From NCBI GenBank assembly GCA_014380205.1, contig JACMKH010000302.1:1-7448 (forward strand): DNA of 7,448 nt, written 5' to 3'. The notes under the pieces are model-generated. The model saw only the letters and a program-made list of their open reading frames with translations, had not been told where the DNA came from and made no database searches. Of this stretch, positions 1 to 6,556 are shown piece after piece. The DNA is from Sphingomonadaceae bacterium. Its GTDB lineage: Bacteria > Pseudomonadota > Alphaproteobacteria > Sphingomonadales > Sphingomonadaceae. Position numbers and translations under genes: made by a program. Positions within the stretch are counted from its first letter, which is position 1; each line of letters starts with the position of its first letter.

Positions 1-99
1 CCCGGCGCGGCGCTGTGGCGGCGCGCCGAGCCGGGGCCGAGCGCCGAGCTCGCCACGGCGATGGCCGCCGATATCCGTGGCTGGATGGCGTCATGTTGA
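1..99 (+). CDS. C-terminus of probable exosortase A system-associated hydrolase 2 (partial, 5' end outside window)
   Basis: Reading from base 1 gives 32 codons and a TGA at 97-99. The peptide has a typical alpha/beta-hydrolase C-terminal helix composition, including AELATAMAADIRGWM. The family call is mainly contextual: the next gene matches exosortase A-associated hydrolase 1, and in these loci the hydrolase 2 gene commonly lies directly upstream. The stop codon overlaps the start of the next gene (ATGTTGA, 93-99), which suggests translational coupling in one operon. The catalytic part lies outside the window, so activity cannot be judged. Alternatively it could be the end of another protein of the exosortase/exopolysaccharide locus. 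Confidence 0.6.
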   Translation, partial: PGAALWRRAEPGPSAELATAMAADIRGWMASC

Positions 100-905
100 C
101 CCAGATCGCGATCCCCTGCGAGGGCGAGATGCTCGTCGCGGCGATCCTCGGCGGGCCCGCCGAGACGGGTATCTTCTTCGTCACAGGGGGAACGCAAGTC
201 CGCTTCGGCGCGCATCGCGGGATGCGGCTGCTCGCCGATGCCTTCGCCGAGGCGGGCTATCCGAGCATCCGCTACGACCGGCGCGGCGTCGGCGACAGCT
301 CGGGCGAGGATCCGGGGTTCGAGGCGGGGTTGCCTGACGCGCAGGCGGCGCTCGCGGCGTTCCGCGCCTGGCATCCCGATATGCGCCGCGTGTTGGGTTT
401 CGGGCTGTGCGACGGAGCGACCTTGCTTTGCCTCGAGCATCGCGCGCTCGGGCTCGAGGGGCTGCTGCTCGCCAATCCCTGGGTGGTCGAGGCCAAAGCG
501 GGCGCGCCCCCGCCCGCCGCGATCAGGCGGCGCTACGCCCAGCAACTGACGAGTGCCGAAGGCTGGAAACGCGTGCTGACCGGCGGGATCGACTATCGCA
601 AGGCGATCGGCGGCGTGCTGCGCATCGCCAAGCCCGCCGTGAAGGACGGGCTGGCGGCGCGCGTCGCTGCGGCGCTTGGCGAGACGCGCACGCCCGCGCA
701 GATCGTGCTCGCGCGCGGCGATGCGACGGCGATGGCCTTCGAGCACGAATGGAAGCGCGGCGCGCTGGCGCGATGCGCGCGCGAGCGGCGGTTCCAAGTC
801 GAGATGCTCGACACCGATGCGCACAGCTTCGCGAGGGACGGAGATTTCGAGCGGGCTGCCGCGATTTATGTGAATGTGATCAAGCGATTCAAAAGCAAAG
901 CTTAG
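93..905 (+). CDS. Exosortase A system-associated hydrolase 1 (alpha/beta hydrolase with Cys nucleophile)
   Basis: A 270-residue alpha/beta-hydrolase-fold protein, probably cytoplasmic, with no signal peptide or membrane segment. It resembles the 'hydrolase 1, exosortase A system-associated' family, which accompanies XrtA/EpsH and exopolysaccharide genes; the substrate is unknown. Visible landmarks are an oxyanion-type GGTQVRFG near residues 32-39, a YDRRGVGDS strand-turn at 61-69, and the nucleophile elbow GLCDG at 104-108. Here Cys106 replaces the usual Ser of GxSxG, as in dienelactone-hydrolase-like enzymes. Candidate acid is Asp210 (ARGDAT) and candidate base His244 (TDAHSF). The ATG at 93 is chosen because homology-like sequence begins there (MLTQIAIPCEGE) and it overlaps the upstream stop. 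The in-frame start at 15 would add 26 arginine-rich residues that overlap the previous gene. It converges on trxB with only 24 nt between the stops. Confidence 0.85.
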   Translation: MLTQIAIPCEGEMLVAAILGGPAETGIFFVTGGTQVRFGAHRGMRLLADAFAEAGYPSIRYDRRGVGDSSGEDPGFEAGLPDAQAALAAFRAWHPDMRRVLGFGLCDGATLLCLEHRALGLEGLLLANPWVVEAKAGAPPPAAIRRRYAQQLTSAEGWKRVLTGGIDYRKAIGGVLRIAKPAVKDGLAARVAAALGETRTPAQIVLARGDATAMAFEHEWKRGALARCARERRFQVEMLDTDAHSFARDGDFERAAAIYVNVIKRFKSKA

Positions 906-929
906 TATTCATCTGGTAACTGCTCAACC

Positions 930-1883
930 CTACTCCGCCAAGCCATGCTCGGCCAGAAATTTCTCCGCGTCGAGTGCCGCCATGCAGCCGGTCCCGGCCG
1001 CCGTCACCGCCTGGCGGTAGATTTTGTCCATGACGTCACCGCAGGCGAAGATGCCGGGGACGCCGGTGCGCGTCGTGCCGGGCTCGACCTCGATATACCC
1101 GTCGGCGTCGAGCGTGAGCCAGTCGCGAAAGATGCCCGTCGCCGGGTCGTGGCCGATCGCGACGAAGCCGCCTTCGGCCTCGATCCGCGAGATCGTGCCG
1201 TCCTGGGTGTCCTTAAGGTCGATCGCGACGAGACCCTCGGGATCGCCTTCACCCACAAATTTATCCACCGTCTTGTTCCACAGCACATGGATATTGGGAT
1301 GCGCGAACAGGCGATCCTGGAGGATTTTCTCCGCGCGGAGCGCGTCGCGGCGGTGGATCAGGGTGACGTCGTCGCTGTGGTTGGTGAGGTAGAGCGCCTC
1401 CTCGACCGCGGTGTTGCCGCCGCCGATCACCGCGACCTTCTTGCCGCGAAAGAAAAAGCCGTCGCACGTCGCGCACGCCGAGACGCCCTTGCCGCGCAGC
1501 AGCGTCTCCGAGTCGATCCCGAGCCAGCGCGCCTGGGCACCGGTCGCGATGACGAGCGCATCGCCCAGATATTCCTTGCCGCCGTCGCTCGTCAGGCGGA
1601 ACGGGCGTTCGGAAAGATCGACGCTCGTGATGCTGTCCCAATGAAGCTCGGCGCCGCAATGCTCGGCCTGCTTCTGCATCTGCTCCATCAGCCAGGGGCC
1701 CTGGATGATCTCGGCAAAGCCCGGATAATTCTCGACATCGGTCGTCGTGGTGAGCTGACCGCCGGGCTCGACGCCCTGGATCACGATCGGCGCGAGCCCC
1801 GCGCGCGCGGCATAGATCGCGGCCGACAGGCCGGCGGGACCCGAGCCGAGGATGATCAGCTTGGCGCGACGTGTCTCGGCCAT
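930..1883 (-). CDS. trxB: Thioredoxin-disulfide reductase
   Basis: A 317-residue cytosolic flavoprotein that uses NADPH to reduce oxidised thioredoxin, the usual length for low-Mr bacterial TrxB. All landmarks are present. The N-terminal FAD motif is GSGPAG at 13-18 with GGQL at 41-44 and ENYPGF at 51-56. The redox-active CATC is Cys137/Cys140. The NADPH motif is GGGNTA at 154-159 followed by HRRDALRAE at 177-185, the arginines that read the 2'-phosphate. The C-terminal FAD motif is GIFACGDVMD at 277-286. The start at 1883 is supported by an AAGGAG ribosome site 5 nt upstream and by the family N-terminus (MAETRRAKLIILGSG). A longer in-frame start at 2039 would run into the upstream gene and adds no family sequence. 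It follows the TPR/hydrolase gene on the same strand after 97 nt, so read-through or its own promoter in the gap are both possible. Confidence 0.97.
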   Translation of the reverse strand: MAETRRAKLIILGSGPAGLSAAIYAARAGLAPIVIQGVEPGGQLTTTTDVENYPGFAEIIQGPWLMEQMQKQAEHCGAELHWDSITSVDLSERPFRLTSDGGKEYLGDALVIATGAQARWLGIDSETLLRGKGVSACATCDGFFFRGKKVAVIGGGNTAVEEALYLTNHSDDVTLIHRRDALRAEKILQDRLFAHPNIHVLWNKTVDKFVGEGDPEGLVAIDLKDTQDGTISRIEAEGGFVAIGHDPATGIFRDWLTLDADGYIEVEPGTTRTGVPGIFACGDVMDKIYRQAVTAAGTGCMAALDAEKFLAEHGLAE

Positions 1884-1980
1884 GGACGCTCCTTCTCCGC
1901 GCGTTGCGGGCGGGACATAGGGTCGCGCGGCGCGCGGCGGAAGCGCCTGGCGGCGCCGATTGCGTTTCGCGCTGGAAAGC

Positions 1981-3636
1981 TCAGCTTGGAACGGTTTCGG
2001 GCGCGACGATGCCCGTGAGGAAGGGCAAAAGATCGCCACGGCTCGCCATCACCGCGAGGGTGGGGTGCGTCACGACGTCGTCGAGCGGATAGAGCGAGAC
2101 GCCGCCGTCGCTCGCGAGATACTCGGCGTGCATCGGGTCCTGAGGATGGTGGGAGCCATAGACGAGGTGGATATCGGGCCGCTTCGCGCTCGAACGCAGC
2201 GCGGGTAGCAGATCGAGCATATCCTCGGGGAGCCGGCTGAGCTTGTGGATCAGCGCACGGCCGCGGCCGTCCGCCGCGCAAAAGGCGGCGGTCAGGTTGG
2301 AGGCGGCCGAAAAGCCGATGATGGTGTCTGCGCCGAGCGCAAGCCCGTAGCCGATCGCCGCATGGCCGCCCGACGACGACCCGAGCGTGATCAGGCGCGT
2401 CGGTGCAATCTCGGCGATCAGGTCGCGCAGCATCGCGATCGCGGTGTCGCGGTCCGCGGCGACGCCGGGAATGCCCTGGAGGAAAATATAGCGCGAGCGG
2501 TCGCGCAGATAGATCGCCGAAGCGCCGAGCGCGGCGAGATTGCGATCGAATGTCGCGACCGGCATCTGCGCCTGATCGGCGAGCCCGGTGAAGACGATCA
2601 CCAAGGGCGCAGGCCCTTCGGCGCGCGCGACGAGCATCGGCGCGCCGTCATCCTCGACCAGCGGGCGCTTCAGATCGGTCTCCGGAGGAACGAAGATATT
2701 GGCGTATTGAGACGTCAGATTTTCGGGGAGGTCCTTGCCCGACTGCATCAGGATCGCGGCCGCGATGCGCTGGCGGTGCGGCGCGTCATCGGGACCGACC
2801 TTCGTGGCGAGCGCCATGCCGTGCTCGTTCAGATCGGACGGGAGACCCAGCTTGCTCGCGCGGCGATAGAAATCGATATTGTCGGGATGCGCGGTGATCG
2901 CCTCGCGCAGCATCGCGACCGCGCCGTCATAGTCGCCCATCGTCGAGGCCATCCCGATCCGGTAGGTGACCCAGTCCGGGTTGTCGGGCTCGAGCGCGGC
3001 AAGCCGCTCGCAGACCGCGGCCGCGGCCTCGATATTGCCCAGCTGATATTCCGCCCTGCCGAGGATTTCGAGCGCTTCGAGATTGTCGGGATCGGCGTCG
3101 AGCACTTCCTGCGCGCTCTTTTGGGCAAGCGGGGCATCATGAAGGTCCAGCGCCGCGCGCGCCCATTCGATGCGCTTCTCGCGCGACGTGCCGGCATCCC
3201 CGCTGTGCCGGACTTGCTTGTCGAGCTTGCCGGCGATTCGCGCGGCGAGCAGCTCGCACTCCCCCCGCGGCAGGCCGCGCGCGCGCGCTTTGCGGAGGAA
3301 CTTGGTCGCGACCACCGTCGCGCCGCGCTCGATCGCGACGCGTGAAAGCCCGGCGAAGCCTTGTGGATTGCGCGCATCGGAGTCGCGCCAGCTCTGATAC
3401 AGCGCCTTGGCCTCATCCCATTTTCCGGTTGCCTCGAGCAACGCGCCCTGTGCGAGCGCAAGCTGGGGGTGGTCGGCGAACCGATCGCGCGCCTCGGCCA
3501 GCAACTGCGCGGCGCCGGCGTGGTCGCCCTCCTCGATGAGCGCGCGAATCGTTGCCGCCGCGATCGCGGCCTGATCCTCATCGGGGCCGACCGCCACTAT
3601 TGTCTCGGCAGCCCCTTCGGTCTTCTCAACCACCAT
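1981..3636 (-). CDS. TPR-repeat protein with C-terminal alpha/beta-hydrolase-like domain, function unknown
   Basis: A 551-residue protein with two parts. Residues about 22-255 are helical and TPR-like; the clearest repeats are at 24-56, 57-90, 185-218 (NLEALEILGRAEYQLGNIEA) and 219-252, with typical loop ends such as DPDN and EPDNP. Residues about 340-535 look like an alpha/beta-hydrolase fold: a strand APLVIVFTG at 343-351, a nucleophile-elbow motif GSSSGG at 419-424 with Ser421 as candidate nucleophile, and His524 (THPTL) as a possible catalytic base. There is no signal peptide. The start at 3636 (MVVEKTEG) has AGGA 7 nt upstream; the alternative start at 3714 adds 26 unconvincing residues. 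Similar hydrolase-like domains follow TPRs in proteins near surface-polysaccharide genes, so a role in glycan modification is a guess. The substrate is unknown. The frame is intact. Confidence 0.8.
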   Translation of the reverse strand: MVVEKTEGAAETIVAVGPDEDQAAIAAATIRALIEEGDHAGAAQLLAEARDRFADHPQLALAQGALLEATGKWDEAKALYQSWRDSDARNPQGFAGLSRVAIERGATVVATKFLRKARARGLPRGECELLAARIAGKLDKQVRHSGDAGTSREKRIEWARAALDLHDAPLAQKSAQEVLDADPDNLEALEILGRAEYQLGNIEAAAAVCERLAALEPDNPDWVTYRIGMASTMGDYDGAVAMLREAITAHPDNIDFYRRASKLGLPSDLNEHGMALATKVGPDDAPHRQRIAAAILMQSGKDLPENLTSQYANIFVPPETDLKRPLVEDDGAPMLVARAEGPAPLVIVFTGLADQAQMPVATFDRNLAALGASAIYLRDRSRYIFLQGIPGVAADRDTAIAMLRDLIAEIAPTRLITLGSSSGGHAAIGYGLALGADTIIGFSAASNLTAAFCAADGRGRALIHKLSRLPEDMLDLLPALRSSAKRPDIHLVYGSHHPQDPMHAEYLASDGGVSLYPLDDVVTHPTLAVMASRGDLLPFLTGIVAPETVPS

Positions 3637-3755
3637 TGAACAATCCTCACAACACGAAGGCGACCCTCGCGGGGCCGGCGAGCGGCGCAACCCGGATCGC
3701 GAAATCGGCGACAATCAGACGGCGATCCGAACCCGCGCGATCATGCTGACCGATT

Positions 3756-3832
3756 TGGTAGCGGAGGAGGGACTTGAACCCCCGACACGCGGATTATGAT
3801 TCCGCTGCTCTAACCAGCTGAGCTACTCCGCC
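3756..3832 (-). tRNA. tRNA with CAT anticodon, probably elongator tRNA-Met
   Basis: The minus strand folds into a 77-nt cloverleaf with encoded CCA (TGG at 3756-3758). The acceptor stem is GGCGGAG paired with CTCCGCT, with a G1-U72 wobble. T8-A9 is followed by the GCTC D-stem and a D-loop with TGGTT. The anticodon stem GCGGA/TCCGC encloses loop ATCATAA, with anticodon CAT at 3796-3798 of the plus strand. The T-arm contains GGTTCAA. CAT is shared by elongator Met, initiator Met and lysidine-modified Ile2. The acceptor start GGCGG and the G1-U72 pair resemble alphaproteobacterial elongator Met as I remember it; Ile2 is the main alternative. It lies between the divergently placed DUF3775 gene and the TPR/hydrolase gene. 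Confidence 0.93.
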
Positions 3833-3863
3833 CCGAGACGCGGCCCGGATCGGGCGTGGGCGG

Positions 3864-3892
3864 CATATAGTTTCGCGCCGCCGACCGGTCAA
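3864..3892 (-). promoter_or_regulatory. Sigma70-type promoter of the tRNA gene
   Basis: On the minus strand TTGACC (3887-3892) is followed by exactly 17 nt and TATATG (3864-3869). This is close to the -35/-10 consensus and is the most AT-rich spot in the gap. Transcription should start near 3857, giving a leader of about 25 nt before the tRNA. That leader holds a small GCCCG/CGGGC hairpin at 3843-3855. The match is by eye only. Confidence 0.65.
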
Positions 3893-3967
3893 TCGCGCAG
3901 GCGCGCGGGAACCGGCGCGCCGGGCCATCGTTCATCGGCACGAAGCTGAAGCCGTGGAGCGACGCGA

Positions 3968-4375
3968 ATGGACCTCGAAACCCCGCTCGAGACGATCTGC
4001 CGGATCATTATTCGCGCGCGCGAGCTCGACGCGCAGGTCCCCGCCGCCGACCCCGACGAGGTCGACGACGACACCGAGAAAAACGACGACCAGTATGACG
4101 TGCTGATCGACGAGAAGAATGATTCGATCGAGGAGGAGATCGAGACGATCCTTTCGGATCTCGCCGAGGATCAGCTCGCCGAGATGCTCGCGCTCACCTG
4201 GGTCGGCAGCGGCACCTTCGAAACGGGCGAGTGGGCCGAGGCGATCGAGGAGGCTTCCGACGCGGGGAGCGATGCGGTGATCCAGCTGATGGATATGCCG
4301 ATGCTCGCGGCCTATCTCGACGCGGGAATCGCGGCGTTCGACCTGAGCTGCGACGGCATCGGGCAGATCGACTGA
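3968..4375 (+). CDS. DUF3775 domain-containing protein
   Basis: A 135-residue, very acidic, soluble protein. Residues about 56-126 match the DUF3775 pattern as I recall it: LAEDQLAEMLALTWVGSG at 65-82, then EWAEAIEEA and a C-terminal MPMLAAYLDAGIAAF. This family is found mainly in alphaproteobacteria and has no assigned function. The N-terminal half contains an Asp/Glu-rich low-complexity linker at about 29-53 (DPDEVDDDTEKNDDQ). There is no signal peptide or membrane segment. The start has GGAG 8 nt upstream. It stands alone, divergent from the tRNA. A GC-rich inverted repeat (4383-4388 with 4400-4405) follows the stop without a T-run. It is the last ordinary chromosomal gene before the decayed segment. 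Confidence 0.85.
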   Translation: MDLETPLETICRIIIRARELDAQVPAADPDEVDDDTEKNDDQYDVLIDEKNDSIEEEIETILSDLAEDQLAEMLALTWVGSGTFETGEWAEAIEEASDAGSDAVIQLMDMPMLAAYLDAGIAAFDLSCDGIGQID

Positions 4376-4766
4376 GGAGGCCGCGGCCGGGGCGGCGGCG
4401 GCCGCACCATCGCGAAAGGTCACACAAAGGTTCACGCGTGCGGCGCGTTTGGCCGTGGATCGCTCGGACGCGAAAGTTGATCAACTTGATAGTCACGCGG
4501 GGGGCAACGAAAGGGGCCGGGCTGGGCAGAAGATGACGAAGATGACGCTCGCGCGGGGCGGAAATCCGTTGGGCGGTCGTGGCTCGGCAATGCCGGCGGC
4601 GATGGCCGCCCGGCCATGGCCTATGTCGCCGAGCATCTCGATGCGCTCGGCTTGTGCGGGGGGCGCCTGCGCGAGGGTGGACGGGGATCGGAAGCAACGC
4701 TGAAGGGGGGCAGATAAAGACTAGTTCTTCTTCATCTTCAAAAATAACCAGACGAGTTCCTATTTG
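4376..4766 (+). other. About 390 nt without a recognisable gene
   Basis: No frame gives a protein I recognise. The stretch begins with a GC-rich inverted repeat (GCGGCC 4383-4388, GGCCGC 4400-4405). It contains two near-identical words, AAAGGTCAC at 4415-4423 and AAAGGTTCAC at 4425-4434, then a perfect 14-bp palindrome at 4474-4487. An ATG at 4533 (MTKMTLARGG) opens a short frame, and an overlapping frame ending near 4703 reads AMAYVAEHLDALGLCGG, which looks more protein-like. The two could be pieces of one frameshifted gene, but I cannot name it. Positions about 4710-4780 are conspicuously AT-rich for this genome. Confidence 0.5.
4474..4487. promoter_or_regulatory. Perfect 14-bp palindrome, possible operator
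   Basis: AAGTTGATCAACTT is a perfect inverted repeat and is immediately followed by GATAGT, in an otherwise GC-rich stretch. Palindromes of this size and AT content are typical of MarR-like or similar dimeric repressor sites. No intact gene starts close downstream, so it may be a leftover operator. No regulator is visible in the window. Confidence 0.3.
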
Positions 4767-5077
4767 TCAAGAGGGTTTTGGTTCGCGCGGAGGCGCGGAG
4801 CGCGCGGAGGGTTGCCGGCGTGGCCACTGCGCGAGATCGAGCCGCCCGATGGGGAGCCCGCGTTGGATATCGCCGTCGGTGAGCAACTCCGCTCCCAGTC
4901 GTCGCCCCAGCCATAAGCGCCGGAGACGACTTCACGGAGCACGGCGTGGGCGTTCGCCAGCCATTGCGGGCGGGCGTTGTAGCGGTTGATCAGCGCGCGC
5001 TTCTTGAGTTCCTTCGCCGCCTCCTCGTCCCTCGGCATGGTGCGATCGGGATAGCCGGGGACGACCTCGGTCGCGCG
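4767..5077 (-). pseudogene. C-terminal remnant of a class I SAM-dependent DNA methyltransferase (Eco57I/MmeI-like)
   Basis: Only the end of the gene remains. Reading from 5077 leftwards, RATEVVPGYPDRTMPRDE is followed by AAKELKKRALINRYNARPQW and LANAHAVLREVVSGAYGW. This matches the C-terminal signature of large adenine DNA methyltransferases of restriction-modification or related systems (KELKKRTLTNLYN, PxWLxNAH, AYGW), as I remember the family. The reading frame breaks near 4895, after GDDW. The protein-like continuation GAELLTDGDIQRGLP is in another frame and reaches a TGA at 4767-4769. Its last part (about 4786-4809) overlaps a short repeat and may not be original. The catalytic domain with the SAM and NPPY motifs is absent, so the remnant cannot methylate DNA. 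It abuts the GST remnant at about 5070, which marks a rearrangement junction. Confidence 0.7.
4786..4809 (+). repeat. Three copies of CGCGGAG
   Basis: The heptamer CGCGGAG occurs at 4786-4792, 4794-4800 and 4803-4809, spaced by 1 and 2 nt. Similar GCGCGGAG strings are, from memory, common in sphingomonad intergenic DNA. It lies inside the decayed methyltransferase tail, next to the AT-rich stretch. Confidence 0.5.
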
Positions 5078-5296
5078 TGCGCCACGGCGGCGACGGCGAT
5101 TTTCCTGTTCGGCGAATTCGGCGCGGCGGACATCATGTACGGGCCGGTCGTGACACGGCTGAACCACCCATTCAATCCCCGTCGCGCGCTTTGCGCCGCC
5201 TTACATGCATGCGGTGTCGCGCATCCCTTCGTGCAAAACTTGATCGCGGCCGCGCGAGAAGAGGATTGGGTGATTGAAAAGTTCGAGGGTCCCGTG
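5072..5296 (+). pseudogene. C-terminal remnant of a glutathione S-transferase, multiply frameshifted
   Basis: Fragments in three frames join into one GST C-terminal domain. RHGGDGDF (about 5080-5103) is in one frame. LFGEFGAADIMYGPVVTRL (5105-5161) is in the next; the FGEFxxADxMYxPVVTR pattern is characteristic of this GST group. IPVARFAPPYMHAV (about 5174-5215) is in a third frame. AHPFVQNLIAAAREEDWVIE, then KFEGPV (5219-5296), returns to the second. The shifts near 5103, 5162 and 5216 show that the gene is dead. The thioredoxin-like N-terminal domain, which binds glutathione, is missing; its place is taken by the methyltransferase remnant on the opposite strand. The open frame covering 4946-5440 is a chance product and should not be annotated as a gene. 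Confidence 0.75.
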
Positions 5297-5302
5297 CACG
5301 TC

Positions 5303-5331
5303 TTGCGCGACGTTTGGGCCGACGTTACGAT
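5303..5331 (+). promoter_or_regulatory. Weak candidate promoter for the metalloprotease gene
   Basis: TTGCGC (5303-5308), 17 nt, TACGAT (5326-5331) has the correct spacing but a poor -35 match. It would start transcription about 50 nt before the ATG at 5388. A run of seven T near 5360 lies in the presumed leader. Better candidates were not seen. Confidence 0.25.
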
Positions 5332-5387
5332 CCGGCGAATTCGCGAACAGTCGTTTCGGTTTTTTTCAGCGGTCAGGGAGATGATTG

Positions 5388-6536
5388 ATGTTCTTGGAAG
5401 GTTCTCAGCCTATCGTCGTGCTGCTGTGCAAGTTCCGTGACCAGTCGGCCGCCGAACCAAACCCGTCATCATTTTACACCGATCTTTTTGCGGCAGGAAC
5501 CGGCGGGCTCAGCGACTATTGGCGCCAGGCCTCGCTCGGGACGATCGACCTTGACGGGTCGGCCGTGTTTGGCTGGAAAACGCTCGACATCGATCTCGCC
5601 GATTTCATAGCTGATCATCCCGGCAGAGCTGACAAGATCAACGGCGCGATCGCCGAGTTTACTGACGTCGAATTCGCCGATTTCAAGCATGTCGTGGCGC
5701 ATTTCAACGTCGGCGTTGGCGATGGCGGCTCGCAGGGCAACATCCTCTGCGGCCCCACCGATGCCAATGCGACATGGCTGGCGCACGAACTCGGCCATCT
5801 CTTCGGGATTGAGCATTCGTTCGACCGGTCCGACCGAAATGCCGAGACTTGGTCGCAGGACGGAGAATATTACGACCGCCACGACATCATGAGCGCGATG
5901 GGTGTTGATGCTGATGCAGGCCATCGCTTCTCGCCGCGCGGCCCACTCTTGAACGCGCCGAACATGGCGCGAATGGGCTGGCTGTCGGACGCGCGGATTT
6001 GGCGCCCGACGCTCAAGAGCAGCCATATCTCCGAAGTCGACATCGTCGCGCTCGGCCACGGGGAAATTTCGGGATACCTCGCGGCGGAAGCGGGTGGCTG
6101 GATCGCCGAATTCCGCATGCCGGAGGATTTCGACTCCGGACTTGGCAGGCCGACTGTGCTGTTCCACGAATTTCCGGCCGATCCGAGCTCAGTGATCGTC
6201 GCAGTCGACGAAACAATGCATGATCACGAATGGCAGCCCGGTTCGATTCTGTGGAACGAGTTTCTGTTCAACAAACTCGGTGGCACAAGGATCAGCGTTG
6301 TGAGCTTCGATCTGGCAGCGAAGAAGGCGCGGTTGCGGATTCATTGCAAGGCGTTTCGTCCTCCGATGGTCGATTTAAAGACTATTTTCGGGGTAGGCCT
6401 TTTCCAGCTTCCGATCGACGGCAAGCTGCTTGTCGTCAAAAACGGCAAGCTGGTCCCTATCCCCGTTCCCGAACCGGAACGTATTTCACCTTGGAGCGCG
6501 CTGCTTCAATGGGCGCGATTTAACGTTCTGCGATGA
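5388..6536 (+). CDS. Putative M6-like zinc metalloprotease (metzincin) without signal peptide
   Basis: A 382-residue protein. Residues 7-70 resemble the start of M6-type protease domains: a hydrophobic strand PIVVLLCKFRD, then GGLSDYWRQASLGTIDLDGS and FGWKTLDI. The zinc site is HELGHLFGIEH, with ligands His133, His137 and His143 and catalytic Glu134. The segment YDRHDIMSAMG (162-172) supplies a Met-turn as in metzincins. Residues after about 210 may form a beta-rich C-terminal domain; GKLLVVKNGKLVPIPV is at 345-360. M6 and related enzymes are usually secreted, but no signal peptide or membrane helix is visible, so the protein is cytosolic or leaves by another route. The ATG at 5388 is preferred (AGGGAG 7 nt upstream) over the TTG one codon earlier. 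The gene stands alone between gene remnants and looks less GC-biased than its neighbours, consistent with transfer. The substrate is unknown. Confidence 0.78.
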   Translation: MFLEGSQPIVVLLCKFRDQSAAEPNPSSFYTDLFAAGTGGLSDYWRQASLGTIDLDGSAVFGWKTLDIDLADFIADHPGRADKINGAIAEFTDVEFADFKHVVAHFNVGVGDGGSQGNILCGPTDANATWLAHELGHLFGIEHSFDRSDRNAETWSQDGEYYDRHDIMSAMGVDADAGHRFSPRGPLLNAPNMARMGWLSDARIWRPTLKSSHISEVDIVALGHGEISGYLAAEAGGWIAEFRMPEDFDSGLGRPTVLFHEFPADPSSVIVAVDETMHDHEWQPGSILWNEFLFNKLGGTRISVVSFDLAAKKARLRIHCKAFRPPMVDLKTIFGVGLFQLPIDGKLLVVKNGKLVPIPVPEPERISPWSALLQWARFNVLR

Positions 6537-6556
6537 AATGATTGCGCGCCGCATCG

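Noticed and set aside
945..2018. Long open frame on the plus strand opposite trxB
   Set aside because: It is antisense to a complete, motif-perfect trxB, is arginine-rich with no family features, and results from GC-rich codon bias.
1884..2039. N-terminal extension of trxB from an upstream in-frame start
   Set aside because: It overlaps the end of the upstream gene and adds about 52 residues unlike any TrxB. The start at 1883 has a strong ribosome site.
2245..3345. Long plus-strand open frame opposite the TPR/hydrolase gene
   Set aside because: The composition is Arg/Asp/Ala-rich without domains. The minus-strand frame has TPR and hydrolase features and a ribosome site.
3756..3832. tRNA as attachment site for the accessory segment
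   Set aside because: The tRNA 3' end points away from the segment, the DUF3775 gene lies in between, and no repeat of the tRNA end is seen near 6800-6870.
3912..3923. 12-bp palindrome CCGGCGCGCCGG
   Set aside because: Pure G/C palindromes are expected by chance in DNA of this composition.
5335..5380. Palindrome GCGAATTCGC followed by a T-run, possible terminator
   Set aside because: The palindrome has no loop and is separated from the T-run. The only stem directly before the T-run is about 5 bp with a bulge.
4946..5440. Plus-strand open frame of 164 codons
   Set aside because: It merges antisense methyltransferase sequence, part of the GST remnant and the leader of the metalloprotease gene. 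It is not a single protein.
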